DNA of 64,000 nt from Bifidobacterium callimiconis (GCF_003952005.1 NZ_QXGJ01000002.1:62001-126000), one strand, 5' to 3'. Numbered from the stretch's first letter, positions 25,839-35,485 are shown. Program-made: numbers and translations. Notes: generated from the sequence alone by a model not told the origin.

Positions 25839-27407
25839 CTACCCGCACCGCACGCCACGAATCTCCAGCCCTTCGCAGCGATCAGCCACGATGTCCCGCA
25901 CTCCAGGCTCCGCATCTCCGGCATCGGCAGCACCACCAAGCGTCACCTCGCGGAACACCACGTTTCGGATCGGCGGCACCGGCTCGGGCAGCCCCCGAAC
26001 ATACACGGCCTCGCGCGGCGCACCCTCGTCCGCGTCGGCCGGCACTCCACCGAGCAACCGCACGCGTTCGAAGCGGAAGCCCTCGAGCACCGGCGGCTCG
26101 TCCGCAGCCACGCCGTCGTCGTTGTAGGGCACCGCGCGGATGATCGCGTGACGCATCACGGTGTCGCGCACATGCAGTCCCCGCACCCATCCGCCGCGTT
26201 TGGGCGTGGTCTTCACCTCCACGCCGTACCACAGACCGCTCAGATCGCAGTCCCAGATCTTCACGTCCTCCACGCCGCCGCTCATCTCGCTGCCGATGGC
26301 GAGACCGTGCCCGCCGCGTGTGGCCCGGCAGTCGAAGATCCGCACGCGTCTGGTCGGCCGGTTGATGACGTTGCCTTCCGGATTCTTGCCGGATTTGATG
26401 GCGATGATGTCGTCGCCGGTGTTGAAGTCGCAGTCGAAGATCACGCAGTCCTCGGACGAGTCGGGATCCCAGCCGTCGCCGTTCCACACGTCGTGCGATT
26501 CGAACGTGCAGCCATGGGTGACGATGTGGTCGGAGTAGATCATGTGTACGTTCCAGCTGGCGCCGTTTTTCAACGTCACGTCGGCGAGTTCCACGTGCGA
26601 GGCGTTCGCCATGGTGATCAGACGGGGACGGACGCGCCCGGGGATGGTCTCCGGCTTCTCGTAGTCGTCGAGCGACTGTCCGGTGGCGGCGAGCTCGGCT
26701 TTCACGCGTCCCCATTCCCGTTCGATCACCGCTTCGGCGAGCGCACGTCCGCCGCTGGCGATCACACCGCCGCCGCGAATGACGACGTTGCTGCAGTTCG
26801 GTCCGGAGTCATGGTCGAGGTGGCCGATGGTGATGAGACTGGAGTAGCAGTCGAGTTCGACGCCTTCGAACCGGCTGGGGGCCATCGGCAGATAGTCGCG
26901 CGGGTCGGCGGTTCCCTGCAGCACCGCACCGCGCGACACCACGAGCTCGCTGTCGGCGTGCATGCGCAGGGCTCCGGTGAGGAACGTGCCGGCGGGGATG
27001 AGCACGGCGTCACGCGGCCCGCAGTCGTCGAGCGCCTGCTGGATGGCCGTGGTGTTGAGCGTCGTGCCGTCGCCGATCGCACGGTATGGCGCAGCGGTGA
27101 CGTCGATCATGCGTTTGTGCTCGGCGGTGCGGAAGACGCGGGAGCCGACCGCCGTGCCGTCTTCGACGCGCTCGCCGTCCTCGCACGATTCGCCGTTCGT
27201 CCCGCAGTCAACGTCCGCGCCGACCATGGCCACATCCACCCGATAGGCATGGTCGGGTTCAAGACCGTCGAGCCGGCAGTGTGTACGGTCGACCGTCGCC
27301 ATCACCGTCCCGTCGAGCATGACGTCGTACCGCTGCCCGGCCTTCGCTGCGGCGGGCTTGCTCCAGTACACGGTGAGCGAGTCGGTCCTCGCACATGCGT
27401 CGAGCAT
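25839..27407 (-). CDS. GH28-family glycosidase
   Basis: 522-residue beta-helix enzyme with an N-terminal fibronectin-III-like module (residues 1-65, LDGLEPDHAYRVDV). Catalytic blocks are N309-G-D311-G, G331-D332-D333 and G366-H367-G368, so the three Asp and the His are kept. The usual R-I-K substrate clamp reads E397-V-K399, suggesting an altered subsite. Relatives include exo-polygalacturonases and rhamnogalacturonan galacturonohydrolases. GAAAGGAG precedes the ATG at 27407. It lies downstream of the ABC transporter/GH115 genes, after a terminator-like hairpin. No signal peptide. Confidence 0.82.
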   Translation of the reverse strand: MLDACARTDSLTVYWSKPAAAKAGQRYDVMLDGTVMATVDRTHCRLDGLEPDHAYRVDVAMVGADVDCGTNGESCEDGERVEDGTAVGSRVFRTAEHKRMIDVTAAPYRAIGDGTTLNTTAIQQALDDCGPRDAVLIPAGTFLTGALRMHADSELVVSRGAVLQGTADPRDYLPMAPSRFEGVELDCYSSLITIGHLDHDSGPNCSNVVIRGGGVIASGGRALAEAVIEREWGRVKAELAATGQSLDDYEKPETIPGRVRPRLITMANASHVELADVTLKNGASWNVHMIYSDHIVTHGCTFESHDVWNGDGWDPDSSEDCVIFDCDFNTGDDIIAIKSGKNPEGNVINRPTRRVRIFDCRATRGGHGLAIGSEMSGGVEDVKIWDCDLSGLWYGVEVKTTPKRGGWVRGLHVRDTVMRHAIIRAVPYNDDGVAADEPPVLEGFRFERVRLLGGVPADADEGAPREAVYVRGLPEPVPPIRNVVFREVTLGGAADAGDAEPGVRDIVADRCEGLEIRGVRCG

Positions 27408-27433
27408 ATGCGCTCCTTTCGTTCGCATGATCC

Positions 27434-27495
27434 AAAGAAAAGAGGCCACGTCCGTTGCCGCATGAAGGAAGAAAACCGCGGAAACGGTCGTGGCC
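27434..27495 (-). terminator. Terminator-like hairpin between GH115 and GH28
   Basis: 13-bp arms (27444-27456 and 27483-27495, one mismatch) with GGCCACG ends, followed on the minus strand by CTCTTTTCTTT. Probably attenuates readthrough from GH115 into GH28. Confidence 0.6.
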
Positions 27496-27545
27496 TGCGC
27501 GGCCGCTGCACGATCGCCGTGCGGCCGCCGAATGATCGCCCGATG

Positions 27546-29651
27546 TCAGTCCTGCCAGGTGGCCTTCATCGCGGCGAAGATCTCCTGATCGGTCTCATGG
27601 TTCTCCATGTTCATGATCACCATGACGTCCTTCTCCCATGCCGGGTAAAGGAAGTCGCGCTTCCACTGGTAGTAGTGCGGACCGTCGCCGATCGCGCGCA
27701 GGTAGCCCATAAGCGATTCGAGCACCAGGGCGGTCTGCTTCACGTCGGTGAGGCAGTCGTTGCGCCAGAAGCCGCGCCACTTGCCGTGTTCTCGCGAGCG
27801 CATGGCATGGTCGGCGGCCAGGTACTCCTCGCGGGCGAGTCCCGCATGGTAGAAGGCGTGACGCCAGTGGCCGTCGAATGCGTCCTGCAGCGACCGGCAC
27901 AGCATCAGGGCGCCCTGTACGCAGTGACGGTACAGACGGGCCTGCAGCAGCAGCGAGTCGCGCATGAGTCGTGCGGCGCGAGGGTTTTCCCCTTCGACCT
28001 GCAATACGGCGATCTCGTCCCTGCGTGCCAGTTCCCGGTACCGGGCGGCTCCCGGCTCGCACAGCGACCGGTAGTAGGCCACCTGGTCGGCGAGGCTGCG
28101 GGCCACGATGCCGCCGTTGTCGCACATCCACTTCAGTTCCGGGTCGGCGCTTGCGCGGTCCCGCATGAACTGAACGGCGAGCATGCGCGGCACGTGGTTG
28201 AAGAACTGTTCGCCGGCCTTGTCGTCCCAGTTGGGACCGTATGGCACGGCGGCCTGCCAGTAGCCTTCCAGGCAGTCGACCACGGCGCGCATCACGTTCA
28301 TGTTCGGCGCATCCGCGTCGCCACGGTAGGTCTCCTCGGGTTCCTTGCGGCCTTCGGTGATGATGGCGCCGCCGAAGTATCGCGCCGCGTATTCGTATTC
28401 AACGGCGTCCACGTTGGCATGCCCTTCACGCCAGAGTCTGGCGATCAGGTCGAGCATGAACGCGTGCGGCTTGATGTTCGACGAGTTGATGATCCAGAGG
28501 TCGCTGCCGCCGTTGGCGAGCACCTGTTCGAGTTCGGCGGCCACGTTGCGCGGATTCACGCACAGCTGGGTGATGTGGTTGGCGGCCTGCAGATCGTAGA
28601 AGGAGGCGTGATAGTAGATGCCGTTGCGTCCGGCGTCCGCTGCGTTGGGCATGGCGTCGATGCGCGGGTTGTCGTTGTGCTGGCGACGGCTGACCATGCG
28701 GCCGAATCCGTTGTCGGACCAGATCTTGATCACGTCGTCGGGGAATCGCAGCACTCCCTTGCGGTACAGGTCCATGGACTCGCCGTACAGGTACACGCTG
28801 CAGGGGGCGTTCGGGTCGAGTTCGCGCACCATGTCGTACTGGCGCTGGATGACCTCGCTCATGACCTTGCCGCGCGCCTCGTCAGTGGTGTATCTGGGGT
28901 CGGCCGACCAGAACGGCGAGTCGCCCTGACCGCGGAATCCGAGCGTCCAGATGGTCCGGCCGCCGAGGTTGGCCTCGATGCCCTCACGCCAGAGCGACTC
29001 GAAGCGCTCACGGTCCTCGGGCCATTTCGGGCTGACGCCCGGGTACGCTTCGGAGAACAGCCTGGCGCCGAGCGGCGTGGCGTGATGCTGGTTGATGTAC
29101 AGGCCCATGCGTCGGGCGAGCGGCAGATGGGGTTCGCCGCGCTGTCCGGATCCGGGAATCGCCGTGTTGCCGCCGAGTCGCAGGATGGTTTCGAACGCGC
29201 GCCGCCAGGGCAGTTCAGGATCGTTGTCCACGGACCAGTCCTCGAGCAGCACCTCATCGTTGATGAAGAATCCCTTGTACCGGACGGCGTCGCGCGTGGA
29301 CTCGAGACGGAAATCGTCGTCGAGGTCGATGCCGTCCGCCGGTTCGATGTGCTGATCGTTCCAGAACCACAGGTCGGTCACGCCGAGCACGGAGCGGCTG
29401 ATGGCGTAGAGGCCGTAGATGAATCCGAGGTCGTCGCCGGCCTCGAGCAGCAGGTCGTTCCCGTCCACGCGCACCGCATACTGTTCGTCGGCAAGATCGG
29501 CGAAACGCAGGCGGATGTCGCCGTGGTCGCCGTGTGCGTCGGCAGTGAACGCCTTGCCGAGGTCGCGGGTCACGTCGTCGATGGCGTAGCTCACGGATTC
29601 GGGCAGATCTGGGGCGATGATTCGGGTATCGCCGTTGAGTTGAATGGACAT
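27546..29651 (-). CDS. GH115-like alpha-glucuronidase
   Basis: 701 residues. An N-terminal beta-rich domain (~1-115) leads into a TIM-barrel with GH115 landmarks: Y125-K-G-F-F-I-N-D132-E, LRLGGNTAIPG (family LRLKGN.xWP), YINQHH (family TSHHEPM), TIWTLGFRGQGD, GIYYHASFYDL and a closing LWIINSSNIKP. GH115 enzymes release (4-O-methyl)glucuronic acid from xylan or arabinogalactan. It is shorter than typical GH115 proteins and seems to lack their C-terminal accessory domain. Context (CUT1 transporter, GH28, GH43_24-like gene) suggests arabinogalactan- or rhamnogalacturonan-linked uronic acid. AAGGA lies seven bases before the ATG; cytoplasmic. Confidence 0.72.
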   Translation of the reverse strand: MSIQLNGDTRIIAPDLPESVSYAIDDVTRDLGKAFTADAHGDHGDIRLRFADLADEQYAVRVDGNDLLLEAGDDLGFIYGLYAISRSVLGVTDLWFWNDQHIEPADGIDLDDDFRLESTRDAVRYKGFFINDEVLLEDWSVDNDPELPWRRAFETILRLGGNTAIPGSGQRGEPHLPLARRMGLYINQHHATPLGARLFSEAYPGVSPKWPEDRERFESLWREGIEANLGGRTIWTLGFRGQGDSPFWSADPRYTTDEARGKVMSEVIQRQYDMVRELDPNAPCSVYLYGESMDLYRKGVLRFPDDVIKIWSDNGFGRMVSRRQHNDNPRIDAMPNAADAGRNGIYYHASFYDLQAANHITQLCVNPRNVAAELEQVLANGGSDLWIINSSNIKPHAFMLDLIARLWREGHANVDAVEYEYAARYFGGAIITEGRKEPEETYRGDADAPNMNVMRAVVDCLEGYWQAAVPYGPNWDDKAGEQFFNHVPRMLAVQFMRDRASADPELKWMCDNGGIVARSLADQVAYYRSLCEPGAARYRELARRDEIAVLQVEGENPRAARLMRDSLLLQARLYRHCVQGALMLCRSLQDAFDGHWRHAFYHAGLAREEYLAADHAMRSREHGKWRGFWRNDCLTDVKQTALVLESLMGYLRAIGDGPHYYQWKRDFLYPAWEKDVMVIMNMENHETDQEIFAAMKATWQD

Positions 29652-29785
29652 CGTACGTCCTTGTCTTGCGTGGGTATTCGTGCGCGGCGGATGTGCGCCG
29701 GGCATGCGAAAGGGTGTCGGCCAGAGCCGTATGGCACGGACCGGCACCCTTGCTGAAAGGAAAAGGAAACGAAGTGCGGGGTTCC

Positions 29786-29802
29786 GGGCGGGAAACCCGC
29801 CC
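29786..29802 (-). other. Intra-operon hairpin
   Basis: GGGCGGG-AAA-CCCGCCC between the second permease and GH115; no T-tract, so mRNA processing or stabilisation is likelier than termination. A second imperfect stem (AAGGGTG..CACCCTT) lies nearer the GH115 gene. Confidence 0.5.
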
Positions 29803-29814
29803 GTGCTCTGGACT

Positions 29815-30723
29815 CTACTTGAGGCCGGAGGTCACCGAACCCTCGATCAGGTAACGCTGACCGAACAGGAAGACGATGAACACCGGGACCAAGGAGAGCG
29901 TGGACATGGCGAACAGCGGTCCCCAGCTGGTGCCGGAGGTGGCGTCGGCGAAGTTGCGCAGCGCCACGGCCACGGTGAGGTTCTGCGGCTTGGTCAGGTA
30001 CAGCAGCTGGCTGAAGAAGTCGTTCCACGTCCAGATGAAGGAGAAGATGCCGCAGGTGGCCAGCGAGGGCAGCGCGTTCGGCATGAGGATCTGCCAGTAG
30101 ATGCGGAACGGGCCGGCGCCGTCCACCTTGGCCGCCTCGTCGAGCGACCTGGGGATGCCGCGGAAGAACTGCACCATGAGGAACACGAAGAACGGTTCAG
30201 TGGCGAGGAACTTCGGCAGGATCAGCGGCACGAAGGTGTTGAGGAAGCCGAGCTTGGACCACATGATGTATTGCGGGATGATCATCACGTAGATCGGCAT
30301 CATCAGCGTCATGAGCATGTAGCCGAAGGCGATGCCCTGTCCGCGCCACTTGAGTCGGGTGAAGCCGTAGGCGGCCATGGAGCAGCTGATCATGTTGCCG
30401 ATGATCGCGCCGATGGTGATGATCAGCGAGTTGAGCAGGTACTTGCCGAACGGGTAGGACTGGGCGTTCCAGCCCTCCTTGTAGTTGGCCCAGTCCCAGT
30501 CGGTGGGGATGAGGCTGATGTTGCGGAAGATGTCGGCGTCGTCCTTGAGGGAGCTGGAGACCATCCACAGCAGCGGGAAGATCATCGCGAAGCCGACGAT
30601 CAGGAGGATGGCGTGCTTGACGACGGCCTCGATGCGACGCTTGAGCACCGGATCCATGCCATGGCGTTCGGCGACGGGAATCACGTCCTCGTTCGGGGAG
30701 ACGGTTGCGGTATTAGTCGGCAT
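29815..30723 (-). CDS. CUT1 ABC sugar transporter permease (MalG/LplC type)
   Basis: 302-residue inner-membrane permease with six predicted helices and the EAA loop IPRSLDEAAKVDGAGPFRIYW that docks the ATPase. The start at 30723 lies inside the end of the first permease gene (11-bp overlap), indicating coupling. With the partner permease and the lipoprotein it forms an oligosaccharide importer. No ATPase is encoded nearby, as usual where a shared MsiK-type ATPase serves several systems. Confidence 0.92.
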   Translation of the reverse strand: MPTNTATVSPNEDVIPVAERHGMDPVLKRRIEAVVKHAILLIVGFAMIFPLLWMVSSSLKDDADIFRNISLIPTDWDWANYKEGWNAQSYPFGKYLLNSLIITIGAIIGNMISCSMAAYGFTRLKWRGQGIAFGYMLMTLMMPIYVMIIPQYIMWSKLGFLNTFVPLILPKFLATEPFFVFLMVQFFRGIPRSLDEAAKVDGAGPFRIYWQILMPNALPSLATCGIFSFIWTWNDFFSQLLYLTKPQNLTVAVALRNFADATSGTSWGPLFAMSTLSLVPVFIVFLFGQRYLIEGSVTSGLK

Positions 30724-31624
30724 AATGCACCCACTTCTTGGAGAACAGGAAATTCAGTCCGGTCAGCACGCCCACGATGAGCACGAGCAGCCAGCCGAGG
30801 GCGGCGGCGTAGCCCATGTTGCGCGTGGAGCCGAAGGCCTGCTGGTACACGTACAGCGCGTAGACGAGCGTGGAGTCGGTGGGGCCGCCGGTGCCGCCGG
30901 AGACGACGAACGCCTGGGCGAAGTTCTGGAAGCTGTTGATGATGCCCATCACGAGGTTGAAGAAGATGATCGGGGTGAGCACGGGGACGGTGACGTGGCA
31001 GAACTGCTGCCACTTGTTGGCGCCGTCGAGCGCGGAGGCCTCGTAGAGTTCCTGCGGCACCTGGCGCAGGCCGGCGAGGAAGATGATCATGGATGATCCG
31101 AAGGTCCATACGTGCAGCAGGATCAGCGTCCAGATGGCGGTCTTCGGATCACCGACCCAGGAGTGGCCCATGGAGTCGATGCCGAACCAGCCGGCGATGG
31201 TGTTGACGATGCCTTCGGCACCGAAGACCTGACGCCACAGCACTCCGATGGCGACGGAGCCGGCGAACAGGGAGGGCAGGTAGTAGACGGAACGGTAGAA
31301 CGACAGTCCGCGCACGCCCTTGTTGAGCACCACGGCCAGCAGCAGGGCGAGGGCCAGGGCCAGCGGCACGCCGACGATCACGTAGAGGAAGGTGACCTTG
31401 AGCGACTGCATGAGGCGGGCGTCGGAGAACATCTTCACGTAGTTGTCGAGTCCGATGAAGCGGGGCTTGCCGATGAGTCGGTACTTGGTCATGGACAGGC
31501 CGATGGAGACGATCATCGGGCCCAGGGTGATGAAGATCACACCGAGGAACCAGGGCAGCATGAAGATGTGGGCCGCCCGCTCCTCGCGTCGCACCGCGAT
31601 CGGCGCACGTTTGAACACTGACAT
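30713..31624 (-). CDS. CUT1 ABC sugar transporter permease (MalF/LplB type)
   Basis: 303-residue permease with an N-terminal cytoplasmic basic segment, six helices and the EAA loop VPQELYEASALDGANKWQQF. AAAGGA precedes the ATG. It follows the binding protein gene after a 240-bp gap that carries a strong hairpin, the usual device giving more binding protein than permease. Confidence 0.92.
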   Translation of the reverse strand: MSVFKRAPIAVRREERAAHIFMLPWFLGVIFITLGPMIVSIGLSMTKYRLIGKPRFIGLDNYVKMFSDARLMQSLKVTFLYVIVGVPLALALALLLAVVLNKGVRGLSFYRSVYYLPSLFAGSVAIGVLWRQVFGAEGIVNTIAGWFGIDSMGHSWVGDPKTAIWTLILLHVWTFGSSMIIFLAGLRQVPQELYEASALDGANKWQQFCHVTVPVLTPIIFFNLVMGIINSFQNFAQAFVVSGGTGGPTDSTLVYALYVYQQAFGSTRNMGYAAALGWLLVLIVGVLTGLNFLFSKKWVHYAD

Positions 31625-31820
31625 GGGAATCCTTTGAAATGCACGGATTGTGGATCACGGATCGTCGTGGATCCGCATACTGAAGATATGAAGGCCGATC
31701 CCGTCACGTATGGAACGGAATGAATGCGGGCTGACGGGAGTCGGCAACGGAAGACAATGAGGGTGATGGGCGGAGCGGTTGAGAGTCGGCGTACCTTCCA
31801 CCCATCGTGAGTGCGGCGTT

Positions 31821-31857
31821 CCGGTGATCCGTGACGCTACCGTCCACGGATCACCGG
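31821..31857 (-). other. Hairpin downstream of the binding-protein gene
   Basis: Perfect 13-bp stem CCGGTGATCCGTG / CACGGATCACCGG with an 11-nt loop, eight bases beyond the binding-protein stop and without a T-tract. It is likely to block 3' exonucleases and keep binding-protein mRNA abundant. Confidence 0.65.
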
Positions 31858-31864
31858 GGATGGG

Positions 31865-33178
31865 TCACTGGGTGACGGCCTGCTGCAGTTCGGACTTGAA
31901 CGACTTGGCGGCATCCAGCGGGGTGGCCTTGCCGAACATCACGGATTCGTGGGCACGGCCGTAGGCTTCGGTGATCACGGTGGCGGCGCCGGCGTTCATG
32001 TTGGTGTACTCCTGCGTGTTCACCTTCTGCAGCTTGGTGACCCAGTCGGAGAAGCGCTTGTCGGAGTCGGACAGCTGGCTCTCGATGGCCTTGGCCATGT
32101 CGGGGTTGGCCGGCACGCCACGGTCGAGGCCCATGATCTTGGCGGCTTCCTCGTTGTTCACCAGGAAGTTGACCAGCTTGGCGGCGGCGGCCTTGTGCTC
32201 GGTGTTGGCGTTGATGGACACGAAGGTGCCCTGCTTGGTCCAGCCGCCGCGCTCCTTGGCCTGGGTCTCGCCCGGCCACATTACGGGCTTGAGCTCGTGG
32301 CCGGCGGCCTGCTCGAACTGGCCAAGCTGGTTCATGGAGATCAGCGAGATGCCGGCCTTGTCCTGGCTGATGGGCTGCTGCTCGGGGGCGTTGCCTGCGG
32401 CGAACATCTCCTGGGCCTGATCGGCGGAGTTGGTGGCGCCCTCGTCGATGAGCTTCTTTTCGAACTCGTAGAACTTGGCCAGGGTCTCGGGCTTGAAGCC
32501 GACCTGCTCCTTGCCCTTGATGCCGTAGTCCTCGCCGTTCTGGCGCAGCCACAGGCGGCCGAGCTGCTCGGTCATGTCGATGCTGTAGCCCACGGCCTCG
32601 CCGCCGGACTTTTCGGAGATCTGCTTGGCGGCGTTCTCGAAGTCGTCCCAGCTCCAGGTGTCGTCGTTCGGCACCTCGACGCCGTACTTCTCGAACACCT
32701 TGGTGTTGATGACGAGGCCGTGGGAGGAGACGCCCATGGAGACGCCGTACTTCTCGCCGTTCTCGCCGGTGGCGCCGGAGAAGGTGTCCTTGCTGAACTT
32801 GGACAGGTCGAGGTTGTCGGAGACCTCGTTGAGATCGAGCAGGGAGCCGTTGTCCATGTAGTCGGCCATGAACGGGTCGATCATGGTCATCACGTCGGGA
32901 AGATCGTCGGCCGCGGCGGAGGTGGACAGCTTGGTGATGTAGTCGTCGTAATTGGAGGTCTCGGTCTCCACCTTGATGTTCGGGTTGGCCTTTTCGAAGG
33001 CGTCGATGACCTTCTCCTGGGCCTTGGCGCGGGTGTCGGAGCCCCACCAGGCGAAGCGGATGGTGACCGGGCCGGATTCGTCGTCGGACGAGGCGGAGTC
33101 CCCACCGCAGGCGGCCAGAGAGAACAGCATGGCTCCGGCCGCACCGGCGGCGAGAAGCTTCTTGATTGACGTCCTCAT
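31865..33178 (-). CDS. ABC sugar-binding lipoprotein
   Basis: 437-residue extracellular solute-binding protein (CUT1 cluster). A lipoprotein signal (MRTSIKKLLAAG..FSLAAC, lipobox L-A-A-C) precedes a Ser/Asp linker and the binding-protein fold (TIRFAWWGSDTRAKAQEKVIDAFE). GGAGAA lies ~10 bases before the ATG at 33178; an in-frame start at 33301 is beyond the predicted promoter and is rejected. It confers specificity on the downstream permeases. Cargo is probably an acidic or galactose-containing oligosaccharide given the GH115, GH28 and GH43 partners. Confidence 0.9.
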   Translation of the reverse strand: MRTSIKKLLAAGAAGAMLFSLAACGGDSASSDDESGPVTIRFAWWGSDTRAKAQEKVIDAFEKANPNIKVETETSNYDDYITKLSTSAAADDLPDVMTMIDPFMADYMDNGSLLDLNEVSDNLDLSKFSKDTFSGATGENGEKYGVSMGVSSHGLVINTKVFEKYGVEVPNDDTWSWDDFENAAKQISEKSGGEAVGYSIDMTEQLGRLWLRQNGEDYGIKGKEQVGFKPETLAKFYEFEKKLIDEGATNSADQAQEMFAAGNAPEQQPISQDKAGISLISMNQLGQFEQAAGHELKPVMWPGETQAKERGGWTKQGTFVSINANTEHKAAAAKLVNFLVNNEEAAKIMGLDRGVPANPDMAKAIESQLSDSDKRFSDWVTKLQKVNTQEYTNMNAGAATVITEAYGRAHESVMFGKATPLDAAKSFKSELQQAVTQ

Positions 33179-33292
33179 GATTGATCGTTCTCCTTTGAAT
33201 ATCTTTCCTTCTTCGGCACGGACGAAACATCCACGTTTCGCTCCATCCCTGACCAGGTAAGGACTTGTCGTTCTTTCCTTGTCTTGGTGATC

Positions 33293-33321
33293 ACCATACA
33301 CGCATATTTCATTTTTTGCAA
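33293..33321 (-). promoter_or_regulatory. Promoter of the ABC operon with TTTTGCAA box
   Basis: On the minus strand, -35 TTGCAA (33316-33321), 17-bp spacer and -10 TATGGT (33293-33298). The -35 lies within ATTTTTTGCAAATCAT, which recurs before the GH43 gene at 35734, so a repressor binding this box would block the promoter. The rest of 33322-33641 shows no gene. Confidence 0.55.
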
Positions 33322-33641
33322 ATCATGTCATTTTCTTTCATCGATTTGTCTACGATCATGCAATATTTGCTATATGCGATTGCAGGGAAGAGCGGGCGAG
33401 AATCCACCGGATCCCAACGGAAGAGCATGGACTCCCCTCATCATCATGACCACACCAATGCAATATCCGACAACCGGGGCACCATCCCCGCCGCGCCATT
33501 CTCACCCGTCCCATGGGGGCGCATCATCGCCGCGTACACCGGCGGGATTCCTTTCAACGCCCACCGCCGCGCCACTCTCCGACCTTGACCAACCCCCGCC
33601 GTCAACTCTTACTCACCGACCTCAAATGACAACAACTGAGA

Positions 33642-33683
33642 ATTTTGCAATTTTTTGCAAAATATGGTCACCGTTGGTACGAT
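33642..33683 (+). promoter_or_regulatory. Operator and promoter of the YesL-like gene
   Basis: Perfect inverted repeat ATTTTGCAA-TTTT-TTGCAAAAT (33642-33663) overlaps a -35 TTGCAA (33655-33660); a 17-bp spacer leads to -10 TACGAT (33678-33683). The ATG follows six bases later, implying a leaderless mRNA. Confidence 0.6.
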
Positions 33684-33689
33684 GGGGCC

Positions 33690-34472
33690 ATGTTCGTTAG
33701 GATCGCTCAGGGCTTCAACGCGATATCACGGTCGATCATCGCGTTTCTCATACTCGACGTCATACTCGTCACCACTATGCTGCCGTGGAACGTGGTGATC
33801 ATGTTCACCGATTCGTTCTCGGGACTGCCCATTCCGCTGCTCGCGCTCGTCGCAGTGGCGGCCTATACGGTTTCCACGCCGGCGCTGGCCGCGGCGTTCG
33901 CCGCCTACCGCGACGCGCCCACCATGCGCTACGGCGAGGACGAGAATGTACGCTTCCGCCGCAACCGGACCCTGGAGTCACTGGAAACGGTGTCGCATCC
34001 GTATTGGAGTGCGGCGGAGGAGCATCGCACGGTCCTCCCCTACCTGCGCGCCTATACGCGCCTGTTCCCGCGCTCGCTGGCCACATCCCTGATGTTTGGC
34101 GCCATACTCGCCATACTCGTGGAAGCCGCATGTCTGGCGGTCTCGACAACCGGAGGCACCGTCGCCACGGCCGCGCTGCTCGCACTGTGCGCCTTCACGA
34201 TCGTGGCGCATATGGTCGCGCTGAATCTTGTGGTCGAATTCCCCAAGGCGCACTACCCCGCCATGCTGCGCAACGGATTCGCACTGGCCGCAGCCAAGTG
34301 GCCGTTCACGTTGCTGGCGATCGGCGTGCTGGCCGCCTACGCGGGAGTCATGCTCTACTGGCCCTGGTTCATGCTGCTGTTCGGCACGGGACTGACGTTC
34401 TTCTTCCTCTACCACTGCGTGGAGCACATCACCCGTCACGTGGTGGAGCAGATGATCGCCGAGGAAAGCTGA
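33690..34472 (+). CDS. YesL/DUF624-like membrane protein
   Basis: 260-residue membrane protein with five to six hydrophobic segments. The N-terminus (FNAISRSIIAFLILDVILVTTMLPWNVVIMF) and the aromatic C-terminal helix resemble the YesL/DUF624 family, which is habitually encoded with CUT1 transporters for plant glycans; in Bacillus yesL is in the rhamnogalacturonan cluster. The molecular role of the family is unknown. The start at 33690 fits a leaderless transcript from the -10 at 33678; upstream in-frame starts would lie within the operator. Confidence 0.65.
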   Translation: MFVRIAQGFNAISRSIIAFLILDVILVTTMLPWNVVIMFTDSFSGLPIPLLALVAVAAYTVSTPALAAAFAAYRDAPTMRYGEDENVRFRRNRTLESLETVSHPYWSAAEEHRTVLPYLRAYTRLFPRSLATSLMFGAILAILVEAACLAVSTTGGTVATAALLALCAFTIVAHMVALNLVVEFPKAHYPAMLRNGFALAAAKWPFTLLAIGVLAAYAGVMLYWPWFMLLFGTGLTFFFLYHCVEHITRHVVEQMIAEES

Positions 34473-34474
34473 GC

Positions 34475-35485
34475 CTACTCCTTGGGCGCTGGTCCGGTGG
34501 ATTCGCGCACGATCAGCGATTCCGCGGCGCCGACGGTCTCCGGCGTGAACTCATAGTCGTCGGAGCCGTTGCGCTCCAGCATGGTCATCAGCATCCGCAA
34601 TGCGGTACGGGAATCGTTCTCGCGCAGAGCCACCGACGTCATCTTCGGACGGGAGACCTTGGCGAGCATGGAGTTGTCGAAGCCGACGAGACTCACCTGC
34701 TCCGGCACCTTCACGCCGCGCTCCAGCAACCTGTTGAGCACGCCGGACGCCATGAGATCGTTGTATGCGATCACGGCGGTGACGTCATCCTCCATCATCA
34801 GCGCGTCCGCGGCATTCACGCCCCCTTCGAACGATGGCTCGAACGGGCCGAGCACCAGGGATTCCATGCCCAGCTTTTCCGTGGCGTCCTCGAATCCCTG
34901 CCGGCGACGGGCATCGGCGCGCGAGCGGTCGTCGCCGCCGAGGTAGGCCACACGACCGTGCCCCAGAGAGGCGAGATGACGCACCGCCTGGAACATGCCG
35001 GAGGAATCGTCCATCGCCACGGAGGAGAATCCATCGACACGGCGGCTCACCAGCACGGTGGCCTTCGGATCGAACAGTCGGCGGATGTCGTCGTCACCGA
35101 TACGGGGGGCGGCCACCAGCACGCCGTCGGAGGAGTCAAGGATGCCGCGAATCATCTGGTCCCGTCCCAAGGTGATGTTGATGTCCGCGAGGAACACACG
35201 GTATCCGACGGCCTGGGCCTCGAGAATGACACTACGGAACAGATCGACGGTATAGAAGTTCTGGATGTCGGTGACCAGCAGTGCGATGTTGCCGGTACGG
35301 CCCGGAGTCGGCATTTCGTCGTCGGATACCGTCCTGTAGCCGATCTGCTGCGCGACCTCCAGCACCACGCGCTTGGTGGCGGCCTTTACCTTGCCGCCGC
35401 TCAGCGCTCGCGAAGCGGTCGACACCGAAACCCCGGCCTCCGCCGCAACATCCTGCAAAGTTGGACCTACCACGTGCATCTCCAT
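34475..35485 (-). CDS. LacI-family repressor
   Basis: 336 residues: HTH TLQDVAAEAGVSVSTASRALSG followed by a complete effector domain (NIALLVTDIQNFYTVDLFRS.. VGFDNSMLAKVSRPKMTSVAL). It sits between the YesL-like gene and the GH43 gene, and the TTTTGCAA boxes occur in front of itself (35596-35612), the GH43 gene, the YesL-like gene and the ABC operon, making it the obvious local regulator. The start is uncertain: 35485 is used here, 35479 is possible, and neither has a good Shine-Dalgarno. Confidence 0.85.
   Translation of the reverse strand: MEMHVVGPTLQDVAAEAGVSVSTASRALSGGKVKAATKRVVLEVAQQIGYRTVSDDEMPTPGRTGNIALLVTDIQNFYTVDLFRSVILEAQAVGYRVFLADINITLGRDQMIRGILDSSDGVLVAAPRIGDDDIRRLFDPKATVLVSRRVDGFSSVAMDDSSGMFQAVRHLASLGHGRVAYLGGDDRSRADARRRQGFEDATEKLGMESLVLGPFEPSFEGGVNAADALMMEDDVTAVIAYNDLMASGVLNRLLERGVKVPEQVSLVGFDNSMLAKVSRPKMTSVALRENDSRTALRMLMTMLERNGSDDYEFTPETVGAAESLIVRESTGPAPKE

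Noticed and set aside
33265..33588. Small plus-strand ORFs upstream of the YesL-like gene
   Set aside because: They span the predicted ABC-operon promoter, have no ribosome site and no recognisable product.
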